The translations under genes and the position numbers were made by a program. A stretch of 64,000 nucleotides of DNA from NCBI RefSeq assembly GCF_026309355.1, contig NZ_JAPJZK010000001.1, forward strand, positions 186,001 through 250,000, read 5' to 3'. Under the pieces are notes generated by a model. It was not told where the DNA came from. It did no database searches and was given only the letters and a program-made list of their open reading frames with translations. How positions within the stretch are numbered: the stretch's first letter is position 1; every line of letters begins with the position of its first letter. Origin of the DNA: Spartinivicinus marinus. Lineage in GTDB: Bacteria > Pseudomonadota > Gammaproteobacteria > Pseudomonadales > Zooshikellaceae. Below are positions 42,148 to 51,771 of this stretch, piece after piece.

Positions 42148-43742
42148 GTGAAAGTTTGTTACAGGTAGCAGAGTTATCCGTTAGTTTTCACCAGGCTAAT
42201 CAAACATTTACGGCTGTAAATAAGGTTAACTTTACTATCAATCACAGTGAAACATTGGCGTTGGTTGGTGAAAGTGGCTCAGGTAAATCAGTAACCGCCC
42301 AGTCCATTCTTCAACTACTCCCCCCAGCACCAGCTTGCCAAACCAGTGGCAAAGCTCTTTGGAATGGTGAAAATTTACTCGTAGCACCGACCGAAACCAT
42401 ACGAAAAGTCAGAGGCAATGACATTGCCATGATTTTTCAAGAACCCATGACTTCACTTAATCCACTCCATTCGATTGCTAAACAAATAGGTGAAATTATT
42501 CAATTACACCAACCTGGAATCAGCAAAGCTGAGATTAAACAACAGACTCTTGAACTGCTAGAGCAAGTTGAAATTCATAATGCCAAACAACGCCTTAATG
42601 CTTACCCTCATGAATTATCGGGAGGGCAACGCCAACGGGTAATGATTGCAATGGCGTTGGCAAACAAACCAAAACTATTGATTGCTGACGAACCAACTAC
42701 TGCACTAGATGTCACTGTTCAATTACAAATATTAAAGTTAATTGAACAACTACAAGTTGAATTAGAAATGGCTATTTTATTAATTAGCCACGACCTCAAT
42801 CTCGTGCAACACGTCGCCCACAAAGTTGCTGTTATGAAAGACGGTAATATTGTTGAAAGTGGGCCCTGTGATACATTGTTTAAGCACCCTAATCACCCCT
42901 ATACTCAGCTATTGATTAACGCGGAGCCTACAGGCACACCAATCCCTATTGATAAAGAAGCAAAACCCATTTTAGCCGCAAAACAGTTAAAGGTTTGGTT
43001 TCCCCTAACAGCAGGCATTTTTAAACGCACATTCGATTTTATAAAAGCCGTTGAGCCCACTGATTTGATTATTAAACAAGGGGAAACCTTAGGGGTAGTC
43101 GGTGAAAGTGGCTCTGGTAAGTCAACGCTAGGTTTTGCTTTATTAAAATTAATACCCAGTGAAGGCGATATTCATTTTAATAGTCAAGCCATCAGCTCAT
43201 TGAATCAACATGAATTCCGCCCGCTACGTCGCGATATACAAATTGTTTTTCAGGATCCATTTGGTAGCCTAAATCCACGAATGTCCATTGGTCAAATAAT
43301 CGGTGAGGGTCTTAGTATCCACCAAAGCCAGTTGGCTGTCGAAGATATTGACCTGGAAATTTGTCAAACACTCAGTGAAGTTGGTTTGGACCCCAGCATC
43401 CGGCATCGCTACCCTCATGAATTTTCAGGTGGTCAACGTCAACGGATAGCAATTGCTAGAGCTTTAATACTAAAACCCAAACTTATTATTTTAGATGAAC
43501 CCACTTCTGCCTTAGACCGTACGGTACAAACCCAAATCGTTAGTTTATTACGCAACCTACAACAAAAATACCAGCTAAGCTACTTGTTTATCAGCCATGA
43601 TTTAGCGGTGGTTAAAGCCATGAGCCACCGAATTATGGTGATGCAAAAAGGCCAATGTATCGAAACAGGTGAGACACACGATATATTTCATCAACCCAAC
43701 CACCCCTATACAAAAGCGTTAATAGAAGCTGCTTTTTTGTAA
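42144..43742 (+). CDS. yejF: Peptide ABC transporter ATPase YejF (two fused ATPase domains)
   Basis: A 532-residue protein with two ABC ATPase cassettes in one chain. Cassette 1: Walker [11 protein letters not shown], signature [15 protein letters not shown], Walker [13 protein letters not shown]. Cassette 2: Walker [12 protein letters not shown], signature [15 protein letters not shown], Walker [13 protein letters not shown]. Each ends with the oligopeptide-type [11 protein letters not shown] or [13 protein letters not shown] segment. The start is GTG at 42144, overlapping the yejE stop. It powers the importer. All catalytic parts are intact. Confidence 0.94.
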   Translation: MSESLLQVAELSVSFHQANQTFTAVNKVNFTINHSETLALVGESGSGKSVTAQSILQLLPPAPACQTSGKALWNGENLLVAPTETIRKVRGNDIAMIFQEPMTSLNPLHSIAKQIGEIIQLHQPGISKAEIKQQTLELLEQVEIHNAKQRLNAYPHELSGGQRQRVMIAMALANKPKLLIADEPTTALDVTVQLQILKLIEQLQVELEMAILLISHDLNLVQHVAHKVAVMKDGNIVESGPCDTLFKHPNHPYTQLLINAEPTGTPIPIDKEAKPILAAKQLKVWFPLTAGIFKRTFDFIKAVEPTDLIIKQGETLGVVGESGSGKSTLGFALLKLIPSEGDIHFNSQAISSLNQHEFRPLRRDIQIVFQDPFGSLNPRMSIGQIIGEGLSIHQSQLAVEDIDLEICQTLSEVGLDPSIRHRYPHEFSGGQRQRIAIARALILKPKLIILDEPTSALDRTVQTQIVSLLRNLQQKYQLSYLFISHDLAVVKAMSHRIMVMQKGQCIETGETHDIFHQPNHPYTKALIEAAFL

Positions 43743-43753
43743 AGTCTGTTTTT

Positions 43754-44233
43754 TTAGCCGCTTTTTTTAATCGCTGCTATTTTGCCTCGGGTGAGTGCAA
43801 GCAAATCGTTTGGGTCGAGTTCTATCTCTAAGCCTCGCTTGCCCCCACTAATAAAAATTGACTTACAAGCCATTGCAGATTCATCCAACAACAACGGCAA
43901 TACCTTTTTCTGGCCTAACGGACTAATCCCTCCTACTAAGTAACCCGTTGTACGCTCTGCGATAATAGGCTCAGCCATAACGGCTTTTTTTGCCTTAAAG
44001 TAATTGGCAACTGCTTTAGTATTTAATTGCGAATTGACTGGCACTAACGCAACTACCAGCGACTCCTTGCTCCCTGAGAGTTGTACAAGCAGTGTTTTAT
44101 AAACTCTGTCAGCCTCCAAGCCCAGTGTTTCTGCCGCTTCCATCCCATAAGATACTGCTGTTGGGTCATGACTATATTCATGAAGAAAAAAATCTATCTT
44201 AGCTTTCTTAGCTACCATTACAGCTGGTGTCAT
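43754..44233 (-). CDS. ybaK: Cys-tRNA(Pro) deacylase YbaK
   Basis: A 159-residue editing enzyme that hydrolyses cysteine mischarged on tRNA-Pro. It starts MTPAVMVAKKAKIDFFLHEY, close to E. coli YbaK, and contains KTLLVQL (with the conserved Lys), VPVNSQLNTKAVANYF and GYLVGGISPLGQKK. Being encoded opposite to and convergent with the Yej operon, it is a separate unit. Assignment is firm at family level. Confidence 0.9.
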   Translation of the reverse strand: MTPAVMVAKKAKIDFFLHEYSHDPTAVSYGMEAAETLGLEADRVYKTLLVQLSGSKESLVVALVPVNSQLNTKAVANYFKAKKAVMAEPIIAERTTGYLVGGISPLGQKKVLPLLLDESAMACKSIFISGGKRGLEIELDPNDLLALTRGKIAAIKKSG

Positions 44234-44350
44234 AGAATCCTACTACCTTTTAGCTTATGATTATCCTTAGTTTCTGTTGCTCTTATATTAGCGTGCTTAT
44301 ATACCTTATATCAGCCTGTTTTCAAAATTAAAACGAGTAGTATAATTTCA

Positions 44351-44782
44351 ATGAGCCAACTATGGATGTTTTTTAGCACACATGATGAAGCGCTTAATAG
44401 CTCTCCTCCAGGCAAGGCCATCGTAGATTATCTAATGTCTGAGCTTCCCAACCATAAAGTGCCTTGTATAAAAATCACCTCAAATGACCTTGGTTGGTTT
44501 TTGATTGGTCATTACTGCGGGAAAGACATCAAGATCTTTATTACAAAAGACATTGAAAGCGAATTTTGGTTTTGCTCGACAGCATGGGCTGGTCCTTATC
44601 CTGGTTTTTTTGCCAGTTTATTTGGTAAAAAGCCCATTGATGCTACAGCAGAATCTATTCAAGTAGGCTTTTTAGTCAAACAAATTCTTACCCAAAGTGG
44701 TAACTTTTTTAACTTCCAAGATGTAGATGATATTGACAACCAAGGACCTAAGCAACCACCTAAAGAGCATATTAAATTTTAG
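44351..44782 (+). CDS. Hypothetical protein, 143 aa
   Basis: Not recognised. It is cytosolic, with no signal or membrane segment, and aromatic-rich: LWMFFSTHDEALNSSPPG at the start, DLGWFLIGHYCGKDIKIFIT and FWFCSTAWAGPYPGFFASLF in the middle, and an acidic/Pro-rich C-terminus (DVDDIDNQGPKQPPKEHIKF). The pattern of a small alpha/beta domain binding a ligand is possible. The ribosome site is weak. It lies alone between ybaK and fabI, and no related neighbour suggests a role. Confidence 0.55.
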   Translation: MSQLWMFFSTHDEALNSSPPGKAIVDYLMSELPNHKVPCIKITSNDLGWFLIGHYCGKDIKIFITKDIESEFWFCSTAWAGPYPGFFASLFGKKPIDATAESIQVGFLVKQILTQSGNFFNFQDVDDIDNQGPKQPPKEHIKF

Positions 44783-45061
44783 AATGTCATGGACATGATA
44801 AGGCCTGTCTTAATAAACCAGCACAGTCAATCAACCTGGCTTGCGAAACCCTCAAAAACAAGCAAACACTTGCACCAAACTTCTAGCCAGTCTCACCAAG
44901 CTGATTTACATTCGCAATTTTGGCCAGATTCCAATATACTTCCCACACTTTATTGTCTATTTTACAAACAAGTTAAACGGCTAGCCTGGCATACCTAACC
45001 AACGTGAAGGGTATCAAGTCCAGAATAGTCATCGGCTAACTTAAAATTTAGGAAGATTATT

Positions 45062-45859
45062 ATGGGTTTTTTAGCTGGAAAAAAGGCACTAATTGTCGGT
45101 GTTGCCAGTAAAAAATCAATTGCCTCTGGTATTGCTGCAGCCATGCACCGTGAAGGTGCTGAACTGGCTTTTACTTACCAAAATGACAAACTAAAGTCTC
45201 GGGTGGAAGAATATGCTCAAGAGTGGGGGTCAAACCCTGAGCTATGCTTTCCTTGTGATGTAACCAATGATGAAGAAATTGCTAATGTTTTCACTGAATT
45301 AAATAAAAAGTGGGACGGCGTTGATATTATTGTTCACTCTGTTGGTTTCGCCCCTGGTGACCAACTCACAGGCAATTTTGTCGATGTGACTACCCGTGAA
45401 GGTTTTAGAGTTGCTCACGATATTAGCGCCTATAGTTTCATCGCTTTAGCAAAAGCTGCTAAAGCGATGCTTGAAGGACGCAATGGCTCATTACTTACCT
45501 TGTCTTATTTAGGTGCAGAGCGGACTATGCCTAATTACAATGTCATGGGTCTAGCAAAAGCAAGCCTAGAAGCTTCTGTACGTTATCTAGCGACTAGCAT
45601 GGGGCCAGATGGCACTCGGGTCAATGCTATTTCTGCTGGTCCTATTCGTACTCTTGCAGCATCTGGAATAAAAAGTTTCAGAAAAATGCTTAGCTATAAC
45701 GAAAAGCAAACACCTTTACGTCGTAATGTGACTATTGAAGAAGTCGGTAATGTTGCTGCCTTTCTGTGTTCAGATCTCGCCAGTGGTGTATCCGGCGAAA
45801 TCACTTATGTAGACGGCGGTTTCAATATTACTGCAATGGGTGCTTTGGAGGAAGAATAG
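45062..45859 (+). CDS. fabI: Enoyl-ACP reductase (NADH)
   Basis: A 265-residue short-chain dehydrogenase performing the last reduction of each fatty acid elongation cycle. The NADH-binding start is [33 protein letters not shown] and the active-site pair Tyr/Lys in [16 protein letters not shown] (Tyr-X6-Lys) are FabI-specific. [15 protein letters not shown] forms the substrate loop that also binds triclosan. AGGAAG precedes the ATG. It is transcribed toward ppiD, which lies on the other strand. Confidence 0.96.
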   Translation: MGFLAGKKALIVGVASKKSIASGIAAAMHREGAELAFTYQNDKLKSRVEEYAQEWGSNPELCFPCDVTNDEEIANVFTELNKKWDGVDIIVHSVGFAPGDQLTGNFVDVTTREGFRVAHDISAYSFIALAKAAKAMLEGRNGSLLTLSYLGAERTMPNYNVMGLAKASLEASVRYLATSMGPDGTRVNAISAGPIRTLAASGIKSFRKMLSYNEKQTPLRRNVTIEEVGNVAAFLCSDLASGVSGEITYVDGGFNITAMGALEEE

Positions 45860-46074
45860 TCTTTTCTCTTCAGGAGGGTGATTATACTCACCCTCCACGC
45901 CTAAACTTCCTCTGGCTTGTACCCTGCTTCAAACAAAAGTACTTCCTACATTAAGTAAGTAAGAAGCTGCGTGCAACACTCCCCTCTTTTCTCACTTTTA
46001 CAACAATAATTACTACATATATCTATCTCTATTTTAAATTCCAGTTTTTCTGGTTGCTTTAAATTAAAAGGCAT

Positions 46075-46114
46075 AAAAAAACCGGATAGCTCATTATCAA
46101 GCTGCCCGGTTTTG
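46075..46114 (-). terminator. Terminator of ppiD
   Basis: In leftward sense AAAACCGGGCAGCTT, a short loop, then AGCTATCCGGTTTTTTT. A strong stem with seven U lies about 27 bases after the ppiD stop. It could also stop fabI transcripts from the other side. Confidence 0.85.
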
Positions 46115-46140
46115 GTTATTTCCCAATATTACTTTAAAAC

Positions 46141-48036
46141 TTATAAGTTACGCTCTATGTCAGCATTTTCTCTTAAATTTTGCTGCAGTGAGGCTATCAT
46201 TTGCCTACCTTGCTGACCTGTCAAATAACGAGTGAGAAATTGCTTCTGCTGTCCATCTTCTTTGATTTTTTCAGGTGTTTTCACCGAACTTAAAGCAATA
46301 ACCGCTACATTACCTCCTAACAATGTGGTCTGACTAAAGCTTTGTTTATCTTCAGCTGGGCGGGGCATTTTAAAACTTTCTTCTACCAGTTGGCGAGGTA
46401 AAGTAGCTGCACTTCGTTTAATATTCTCTGCTTTTTTAAGCTCAAGTCCTGCCTCTTTAGCTACTAATTCCAAAGCTTTTCCTTCTTTTAACTTCGCCAA
46501 TAATTGCTCTGCTTGCGCTTTGATTTGTTCTTCAGCTTGTTTATTAATGATCGCTGTTTTTACTGTCTCAGCGACTTCATCAAGTGGCTTAATTGCAGCA
46601 GGCTTACGGTCTTTTAAATGAACAACAACCCACTTACCTTCATCCACCTCAATGGCTTTACTATTTTCTGAATCTTGAATAACTTCATCAGAAAAGGCTT
46701 CATTAACTAACACCTTGTTAGCAAATAATCCTTTTCCACCATTGGCATCAAAATAATCAGAGGTTTGCACAGCCAGCTCAAACTCATCTGCCAGCGTTTT
46801 TAAAGAATCTGACTCATAGGCTTTTAAACCAAACTCTTCTTTTTTCTCAGCAAAAGCCAGCTCAGCTTTTTCCTGTTTTAATGACTTCACTATTTCATCT
46901 TTCTTTTGAGCAAAGCTTGGTACTTCTGCCTTATCAATACCTGTCACCTTGATAATCTGATAACCAAAATCATTTTTAACTGGCTCAGACACCTCTCCCT
47001 CTTTAAGGTCAGCCAATGCTAAATCAAATTCCTCACCAAAAAAGCCTTTTTCAACAACACCTAAATCACCGCCTTTTTCTGCAGATACTTTATCACTGGA
47101 ATAAGCTTTAGCTAGTTTGGCAAAGTCTCCCCCATTAGCTAATTTTTGCTTCACTTCATCAGCAAGCGCTTTAGCTTTTTCTTCTGTTAAATCATCGTTA
47201 ATCTCAAATAAGATGTGCGCAACTTGGCGGCGCTTTTTAGCTTCTTTTTCTAAGTCAGCAACAAGTGCTTCATAACGTTCTTGCACTTCTTTATCAGAAA
47301 CCTCTATAGCCTCCAAGTAATTGGCACGGTCTAGTACCACATAGTCAACTTGAATTTGCTCAGGGGTTTTAAAATCATCTTTATTAGCTTCGTAATACGC
47401 TTTTATTTCATCTTCGGTTGGTTTAATTGCAGCCTTTATTTTATCCTGCTGCAAAGTAAGATACTGAATACTGCGAGTTTGTTGATCAAGCTTTAGTACT
47501 GTATTAATTTCATTATCTAACACAAAATCAGAAGCACTAACACCTATTGTATATTGGTTAACCAATACTTGCTGACGCAAATACTGACGAAATTGTTGAG
47601 GAGACAACCCCAACGAGCTGATAGCTAACTGAAATCGGTCTTTGTTGTATTGACCTTCCACCTGGAAGCTAGGATTTTGCAGAATATACTCATTAATGAC
47701 TTGATCAGTAACATACATGCCTGCGTCTTCAGCCGCCTGAACCAATATTTGTTCATTAATTAATGATTCAATAGCACTTGAACGTAGCTCATCTTCATTA
47801 ATTAATGAAGGATCAAAATTATCCCCCATTTGTTGTATCAGCTGATTGCGTTGCAGCGTCATTGCTCGTTGTACTTCTTGGGGTGATATATCTTCGCCAT
47901 TGACAGAAACAACACCATTACTGGTAGCTACTAGACGAATGGACTCAAGCCCAAAAATAGCAAAAGAAAATATAATTAAGATAACAATAACCTTTGTTAT
48001 CCAGCTTTGTGCATTATCCCTGATACCTTGCAGCAT
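46141..48036 (-). CDS. ppiD: Periplasmic folding factor PpiD (SurA/parvulin type)
   Basis: A 631-residue inner-membrane-anchored chaperone near the SecYEG exit, similar in length to E. coli PpiD (623). The N-terminal anchor is SWITKVIVILIIFSFAIFGL. A SurA-like N-domain precedes one parvulin domain at about 265-360 (RQVAHILFEINDDLTEEKAK, then GGDLGVVEKGFF and FGYQIIKVTGI). A long C-terminal chaperone part follows. The ATG at 48036 (MLQGIRDNAQSW) has GAGGT upstream; an upstream TTG only extends the leader. It lies next to tRNA-Asp and hupB, the usual place. Confidence 0.92.
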   Translation of the reverse strand: MLQGIRDNAQSWITKVIVILIIFSFAIFGLESIRLVATSNGVVSVNGEDISPQEVQRAMTLQRNQLIQQMGDNFDPSLINEDELRSSAIESLINEQILVQAAEDAGMYVTDQVINEYILQNPSFQVEGQYNKDRFQLAISSLGLSPQQFRQYLRQQVLVNQYTIGVSASDFVLDNEINTVLKLDQQTRSIQYLTLQQDKIKAAIKPTEDEIKAYYEANKDDFKTPEQIQVDYVVLDRANYLEAIEVSDKEVQERYEALVADLEKEAKKRRQVAHILFEINDDLTEEKAKALADEVKQKLANGGDFAKLAKAYSSDKVSAEKGGDLGVVEKGFFGEEFDLALADLKEGEVSEPVKNDFGYQIIKVTGIDKAEVPSFAQKKDEIVKSLKQEKAELAFAEKKEEFGLKAYESDSLKTLADEFELAVQTSDYFDANGGKGLFANKVLVNEAFSDEVIQDSENSKAIEVDEGKWVVVHLKDRKPAAIKPLDEVAETVKTAIINKQAEEQIKAQAEQLLAKLKEGKALELVAKEAGLELKKAENIKRSAATLPRQLVEESFKMPRPAEDKQSFSQTTLLGGNVAVIALSSVKTPEKIKEDGQQKQFLTRYLTGQQGRQMIASLQQNLRENADIERNL

Positions 48037-48192
48037 ATTAACCTCGCACAACTGGGTGGCCAGTTGTCACTGTTATTTCGTTATGTTCAATGTGCTTTTC
48101 TATGTAAGAAACCGGCTTATACAATAGTTAACGACACATAGCCAGACAAATATTTTTATTACTACCCTATAATTCAGGTTTATTACATATAA

Positions 48193-48219
48193 AAAAGGCG
48201 CATCAATTGATGCGCCTTT
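48193..48219 (-). terminator. Terminator after tRNA-Asp
   Basis: A perfect palindromic stem AGGCGCATCAATTGATGCGCCT, in leftward sense followed by TTTTTTATATG, just after the tRNA 3' end. It separates the tRNA transcript from ppiD. Confidence 0.88.
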
Positions 48220-48225
48220 AGTATT

Positions 48226-48302
48226 TGGCGGAGCGGACGGGACTCGAACCCGCGACCCCCGGCGTGACAGGCCGGTATTCTAACCAACTGAACTACCGCT
48301 CC
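48226..48302 (-). tRNA. tRNA-Asp (anticodon GTC)
   Basis: A 77-base cloverleaf with encoded CCA. The acceptor stem is GGAGCGG/CCGCTCC, the anticodon loop CTGTCAC and the T-arm GCGGG-TTCGAGT-CCCGT. It lies between hupB and ppiD on their strand and may be cut from a hupB read-through transcript. Confidence 0.97.
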
Positions 48303-48349
48303 AAACTCTGGGTAAATGTTATTACTAACAATTAACCCATAAATTACTA

Positions 48350-48373
48350 AGGGCAGCCAAACTCAACTGCCCT
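48350..48373 (-). terminator. Weak terminator of hupB
   Basis: AGGGCAG, a 10-base loop, then CTGCCCT, 12 bases after the hupB stop, followed by TAGTAATTTATG. With a poor U-run, part of the transcripts may continue into tRNA-Asp. Confidence 0.5.
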
Positions 48374-48384
48374 CTTGAAGGCGC

Positions 48385-48657
48385 TTAGTTTACGGCATCC
48401 TTCAATGCTTTACCAGCTTTAAAGCTTGGAATTTTTGCAGCAGGTATTTGAATTGGTTCGCCTGTCTGTGGGTTACGTCCAGTACGTGCTGCACGCTCTT
48501 TGACAGAAAAAGTACCAAATCCCACCAAAACAACTTGATCACCACCCTGTAAAGCTTTGGTGACTGAGTCGATCATTGCATCAAGAGCACGACCGGCAGC
48601 AGCTTTAGAAATATCAGCAGAAGCTGCAATTGCATCGATTAACTCTGATTTGTTCAC
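48385..48657 (-). CDS. hupB: DNA-binding protein HU-beta
   Basis: A 90-residue nucleoid protein. It begins [20 protein letters not shown], has the beta-arm region [20 protein letters not shown] and ends [14 protein letters not shown], as in HU-beta. It bends and compacts DNA. It lies just downstream of lon, the standard lon-hupB-ppiD order. Confidence 0.96.
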   Translation of the reverse strand: MNKSELIDAIAASADISKAAAGRALDAMIDSVTKALQGGDQVVLVGFGTFSVKERAARTGRNPQTGEPIQIPAAKIPSFKAGKALKDAVN

Positions 48658-48893
48658 TCTATTCCCCTTCTTTTGAGATATTTAGTAAACGCTTAACACA
48701 ACATTCATTAAACTGTGTTTGGTAAGCGCGCATCAACACAAATCTGTTTGCCAGACCATGCTGCTAATTTACGCAATGTTTAATTTATTTTTTAACGAAG
48801 CAGCAAAACTCAACAAGACGCCTGACCCGTGATGCCAAAGCGAGTGGGGATTTATACCAACTCGCTTTCAAGACTGTCAAGGTAAACCCCTAA

Positions 48894-51320
48894 TTAGTGC
48901 GTATTAATACGCTCATTAGACTCATTTGTCTGTTGATCTTCAGATGTTTTTACTACTTGTTCAGTCTCAGGTAGAGGCTCTGGCATATATTGCAAAGCAA
49001 TCCCTAGCACCTCGTCAATCCACTTCACAGGGCGGATTTCCAAGTCTTCCTTAATATTATCAGGAATTTCTTTTAAATCACGCTGATTTTCATCTGGAAT
49101 TATCACTGTTTTAATTCCACCACGATGCGCGGCCAATAATTTCTCTTTTAAACCACCAATAGGCAACACCTGACCCCGTAGAGTAATCTCACCTGTCATT
49201 GCCACTTCTGCTTTCACAGGGATACCTGTCAGCACAGAAACGAGAGCTGTACACATCCCGATGCCTGCACTGGGGCCATCTTTCGGTGTAGCCCCTTCAG
49301 GGACATGAATATGAATATCGTTTTTTTCATGAAAATTACTGGGAATACCCAGCACTTGTGAACGACTGCGCACCACTGTCAAAGCAGCCTGAATCGACTC
49401 CTGCATCACGTCACCCAGTGAGCCAGTCTTGGTAATACGCCCTTTACCGGGCACAGCAATGGCTTCAATGGTAAGCAATTCACCGCCTACTTGAGTCCAG
49501 GCTAGACCTGTCACCTGACCAACCTGGTCTTCTTCTTCAGCTAAACCATACTTGAACTTTCTAACACCGGAGTAAAGCTCAAGTTGCTCTGGCAAGACGA
49601 CATCTTTAATACCTTCTTGACCCAATGCATGTTCTTTAACTATTTTACGGCAAATTTTCGCAATTTCTCGCTCTAAACCACGCACTCCGGCTTCACGAGT
49701 ATAGTAACGAATTAAACTACGAACCGTATCTTTTGCAAATTCGACTTCTTTTTCCTTTAAACCGTTAAGCTTTTTCTGCTTGGGTATCAAATACCGCAAA
49801 GCAATATTTACTTTTTCATCTTCGGTATAGCCTGGAATACGAATAACCTCCATTCGATCCAATAACGGTCCAGGAATATTCATCGAATTAGAGGTACAGA
49901 CAAACATAACATCCGACAAGTCGTAGTCTACTTCTAAATAATGATCATTAAAGGTATTATTTTGCTCTGGATCAAGCACTTCTAATAAGGCAGAAGCCGG
50001 ATCTCCACGCATGTCTGAACCAATTTTATCAATTTCGTCCAGCAGAAATAACGGATTTTTTACGCCCACTTTAGCCATTTTTTGCAACAGTTTGCCTGGC
50101 ATAGAGCCAATATAAGTACGACGATGACCGCGTATTTCAGCTTCATCACGGACACCACCTAATGCCATCCGCACAAATTTACGGTTAGTTGCCCTAGCAA
50201 TCGATTCACCTAGCGAGGTTTTACCCACGCCTGGCGGCCCCACTAAACAAAGTACCGGCCCTTTCAGTTTGCGCACTCGTTGCTGAACTGCCAGGTACTC
50301 TAAAATCCGCTCTTTAACTTCTTCCAAACCATAATGGTCTGTTTCTAAGATTTTCTCTGCCTGCTTGAGATCATGACGTACTTTACTACGTTTTTTCCAA
50401 GGTAAATTCACCATCCAGTCAATATAGCTACGCACCACAGTCGCTTCTGCTGACATAGGCGACATCATCCGCAGCTTATTCAGCTCTGCACCAGCTTTCT
50501 CCTTAGCTTCTTTAGTCATTCCAGAAGCATCAATCCTGGCTTGTAGCTCGTCAGTCTCATTGGGTGCTTCATCCATATCGCCCAGCTCTTTTTGAATGGC
50601 TTTCATTTGCTCATTCAAATAATACTCGCGCTGGCTCCGCTCCATCTGTTTTTTCACCCGACCTCGAATGCGTTTTTCAACTTGCATCAGGTCAATTTCA
50701 GACTCCATGATCCCCATCAAATGCTCAATTCGCTTATGAAGATCACTAATTTCCAAAATCTTTTGCTTCTCATGGACTTTCAGTGCCATGTGGGCAGCAA
50801 TGGTATCAGTCAGTCGCTCCGCATCATCAATAGAGGATAGAGAAGTCAGCACCTCAGCAGGTACTTTTTTGCTGAGCTGCACATACTGTTCAAACTGAGA
50901 TATTAATGAGCGGGTCAGTACGTCAGACTCACGCTCCTTTGCCTCAATTGTTTTTAGAGGAGTAACCCAAGCACTATAGTATTCATCCTGATCCCCAGAA
51001 AGGCTTTCGATATGGGCCCGATGGCCACCTTCAACCAAAAGCTTAACCGTACCATCAGGCAGCTTGAGCAGCTGTAAAATTGTCGAAACCGTTCCAATAT
51101 CAAATATATCTGTCTGGTTAGGCTCATCATCTGAAGCATCTTTTTGGGCAACAAGCAGTACTTGCTTATCCTTTTCCATTGCGGCTTCCAATGCTTTGAT
51201 CGATTTTTCACGACCTACAAACAATGGAATAACCATATGGGGATACACCACAACATCCCTTAAGGGCAATAGCGGTAATTCAAAAACATCAGGTCGATCG
51301 GAGATATCATATGTCTCCAT
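48894..51320 (-). CDS. lon: ATP-dependent protease Lon
   Basis: An 808-residue AAA+ protease. Parts in order: the N-terminal LON substrate domain (FELPLLPLRDVVVYPHMVIP), a coiled-coil region with EYYLNEQMKAIQKELGD, Walker A GPPGVGKTSLGE, Walker B LFLLDEIDKIG, and the protease domain with catalytic Ser in KDGPSAGIGM and Lys in GGLKEKLLAA. The ATG at 51320 (METYDISD) has AGGGGGC upstream; an earlier ATG at 51353 lacks one. Lon removes damaged and regulatory proteins. A sigma-32-like promoter lies about 320 bases upstream. Confidence 0.96.
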   Translation of the reverse strand: METYDISDRPDVFELPLLPLRDVVVYPHMVIPLFVGREKSIKALEAAMEKDKQVLLVAQKDASDDEPNQTDIFDIGTVSTILQLLKLPDGTVKLLVEGGHRAHIESLSGDQDEYYSAWVTPLKTIEAKERESDVLTRSLISQFEQYVQLSKKVPAEVLTSLSSIDDAERLTDTIAAHMALKVHEKQKILEISDLHKRIEHLMGIMESEIDLMQVEKRIRGRVKKQMERSQREYYLNEQMKAIQKELGDMDEAPNETDELQARIDASGMTKEAKEKAGAELNKLRMMSPMSAEATVVRSYIDWMVNLPWKKRSKVRHDLKQAEKILETDHYGLEEVKERILEYLAVQQRVRKLKGPVLCLVGPPGVGKTSLGESIARATNRKFVRMALGGVRDEAEIRGHRRTYIGSMPGKLLQKMAKVGVKNPLFLLDEIDKIGSDMRGDPASALLEVLDPEQNNTFNDHYLEVDYDLSDVMFVCTSNSMNIPGPLLDRMEVIRIPGYTEDEKVNIALRYLIPKQKKLNGLKEKEVEFAKDTVRSLIRYYTREAGVRGLEREIAKICRKIVKEHALGQEGIKDVVLPEQLELYSGVRKFKYGLAEEEDQVGQVTGLAWTQVGGELLTIEAIAVPGKGRITKTGSLGDVMQESIQAALTVVRSRSQVLGIPSNFHEKNDIHIHVPEGATPKDGPSAGIGMCTALVSVLTGIPVKAEVAMTGEITLRGQVLPIGGLKEKLLAAHRGGIKTVIIPDENQRDLKEIPDNIKEDLEIRPVKWIDEVLGIALQYMPEPLPETEQVVKTSEDQQTNESNERINTH

Positions 51321-51733
51321 AAGTAGCCCCCTAGTAACTACTTTTTGCTGCATACAACCATACAGCGAGTGAATTCATTATGTTAAGCCAGCCTGGTTAA
51401 CACCTTTGCTAATAACAGACAAGCCTACTTGCAACATACTTTTACCACATAACAGCTGCTGTTTAGGCATTTAGTGCTGTTTACTATGCTCCACTTGATT
51501 TAGCCAAGCAGCATTACTCAATAACTGTTTACTTAAAACTAGTCGATCAACGTTCAGCTCTGGATTCGGACTAGCCAGTTATACAACACTATTCTTAAAT
51601 AAATAACAGGCACCAGGCTATTACCAACAAACCTTGGTTATAACATGGGGACGAAGCAATGAAAAACAAGCTTATCCTTGATCTCACTGCAGCTCTGTAC
51701 TCATACCGACAAGCAATGCGTTCATCCATAAAA
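51321..51733. other. Gene-free region between lon and clpX
   Basis: About 410 bases upstream of lon. It holds the sigma-32-like promoter at 51644-51670. A 33-codon frame from 51660 on the plus strand reads through the clpX terminator and is not believable. Nothing else was recognised. Confidence 0.4.
51644..51670 (-). promoter_or_regulatory. Sigma-32-like heat-shock promoter of lon
   Basis: In leftward sense CTTGTT (51670-51665), 14 bases, then CCCCATGT (51650-51643), close to the heat-shock consensus CTTGAAA-N13-16-CCCCATNT. The -10 is a perfect match; the -35 keeps CTTG. It would give lon a leader of about 315 bases. Lon is heat-induced in many gammaproteobacteria. Confidence 0.5.
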
Positions 51734-51758
51734 AAATGGGGCCTTAAAGGCCCCATTT
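51734..51758 (-). terminator. Terminator of clpX
   Basis: AAATGGGGCC, a five-base loop, then GGCCCCATTT: a perfect 10-bp stem, in leftward sense followed by TTTTATGG, 14 bases after the clpX stop. Confidence 0.9.
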
Positions 51759-51771
51759 AATTATAGTTGAT

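Noticed and set aside
44789-44998. 69-codon frame between the 143-residue gene and fabI
   Set aside because: No ribosome site, low-complexity Ser/His/Gln composition and no recognisable domain; it fits non-coding DNA before fabI.
51660-51761. 33-codon rightward frame upstream of clpX stop region
   Set aside because: It reads through the clpX terminator stem and has no proper ribosome site; the terminator explains the sequence.
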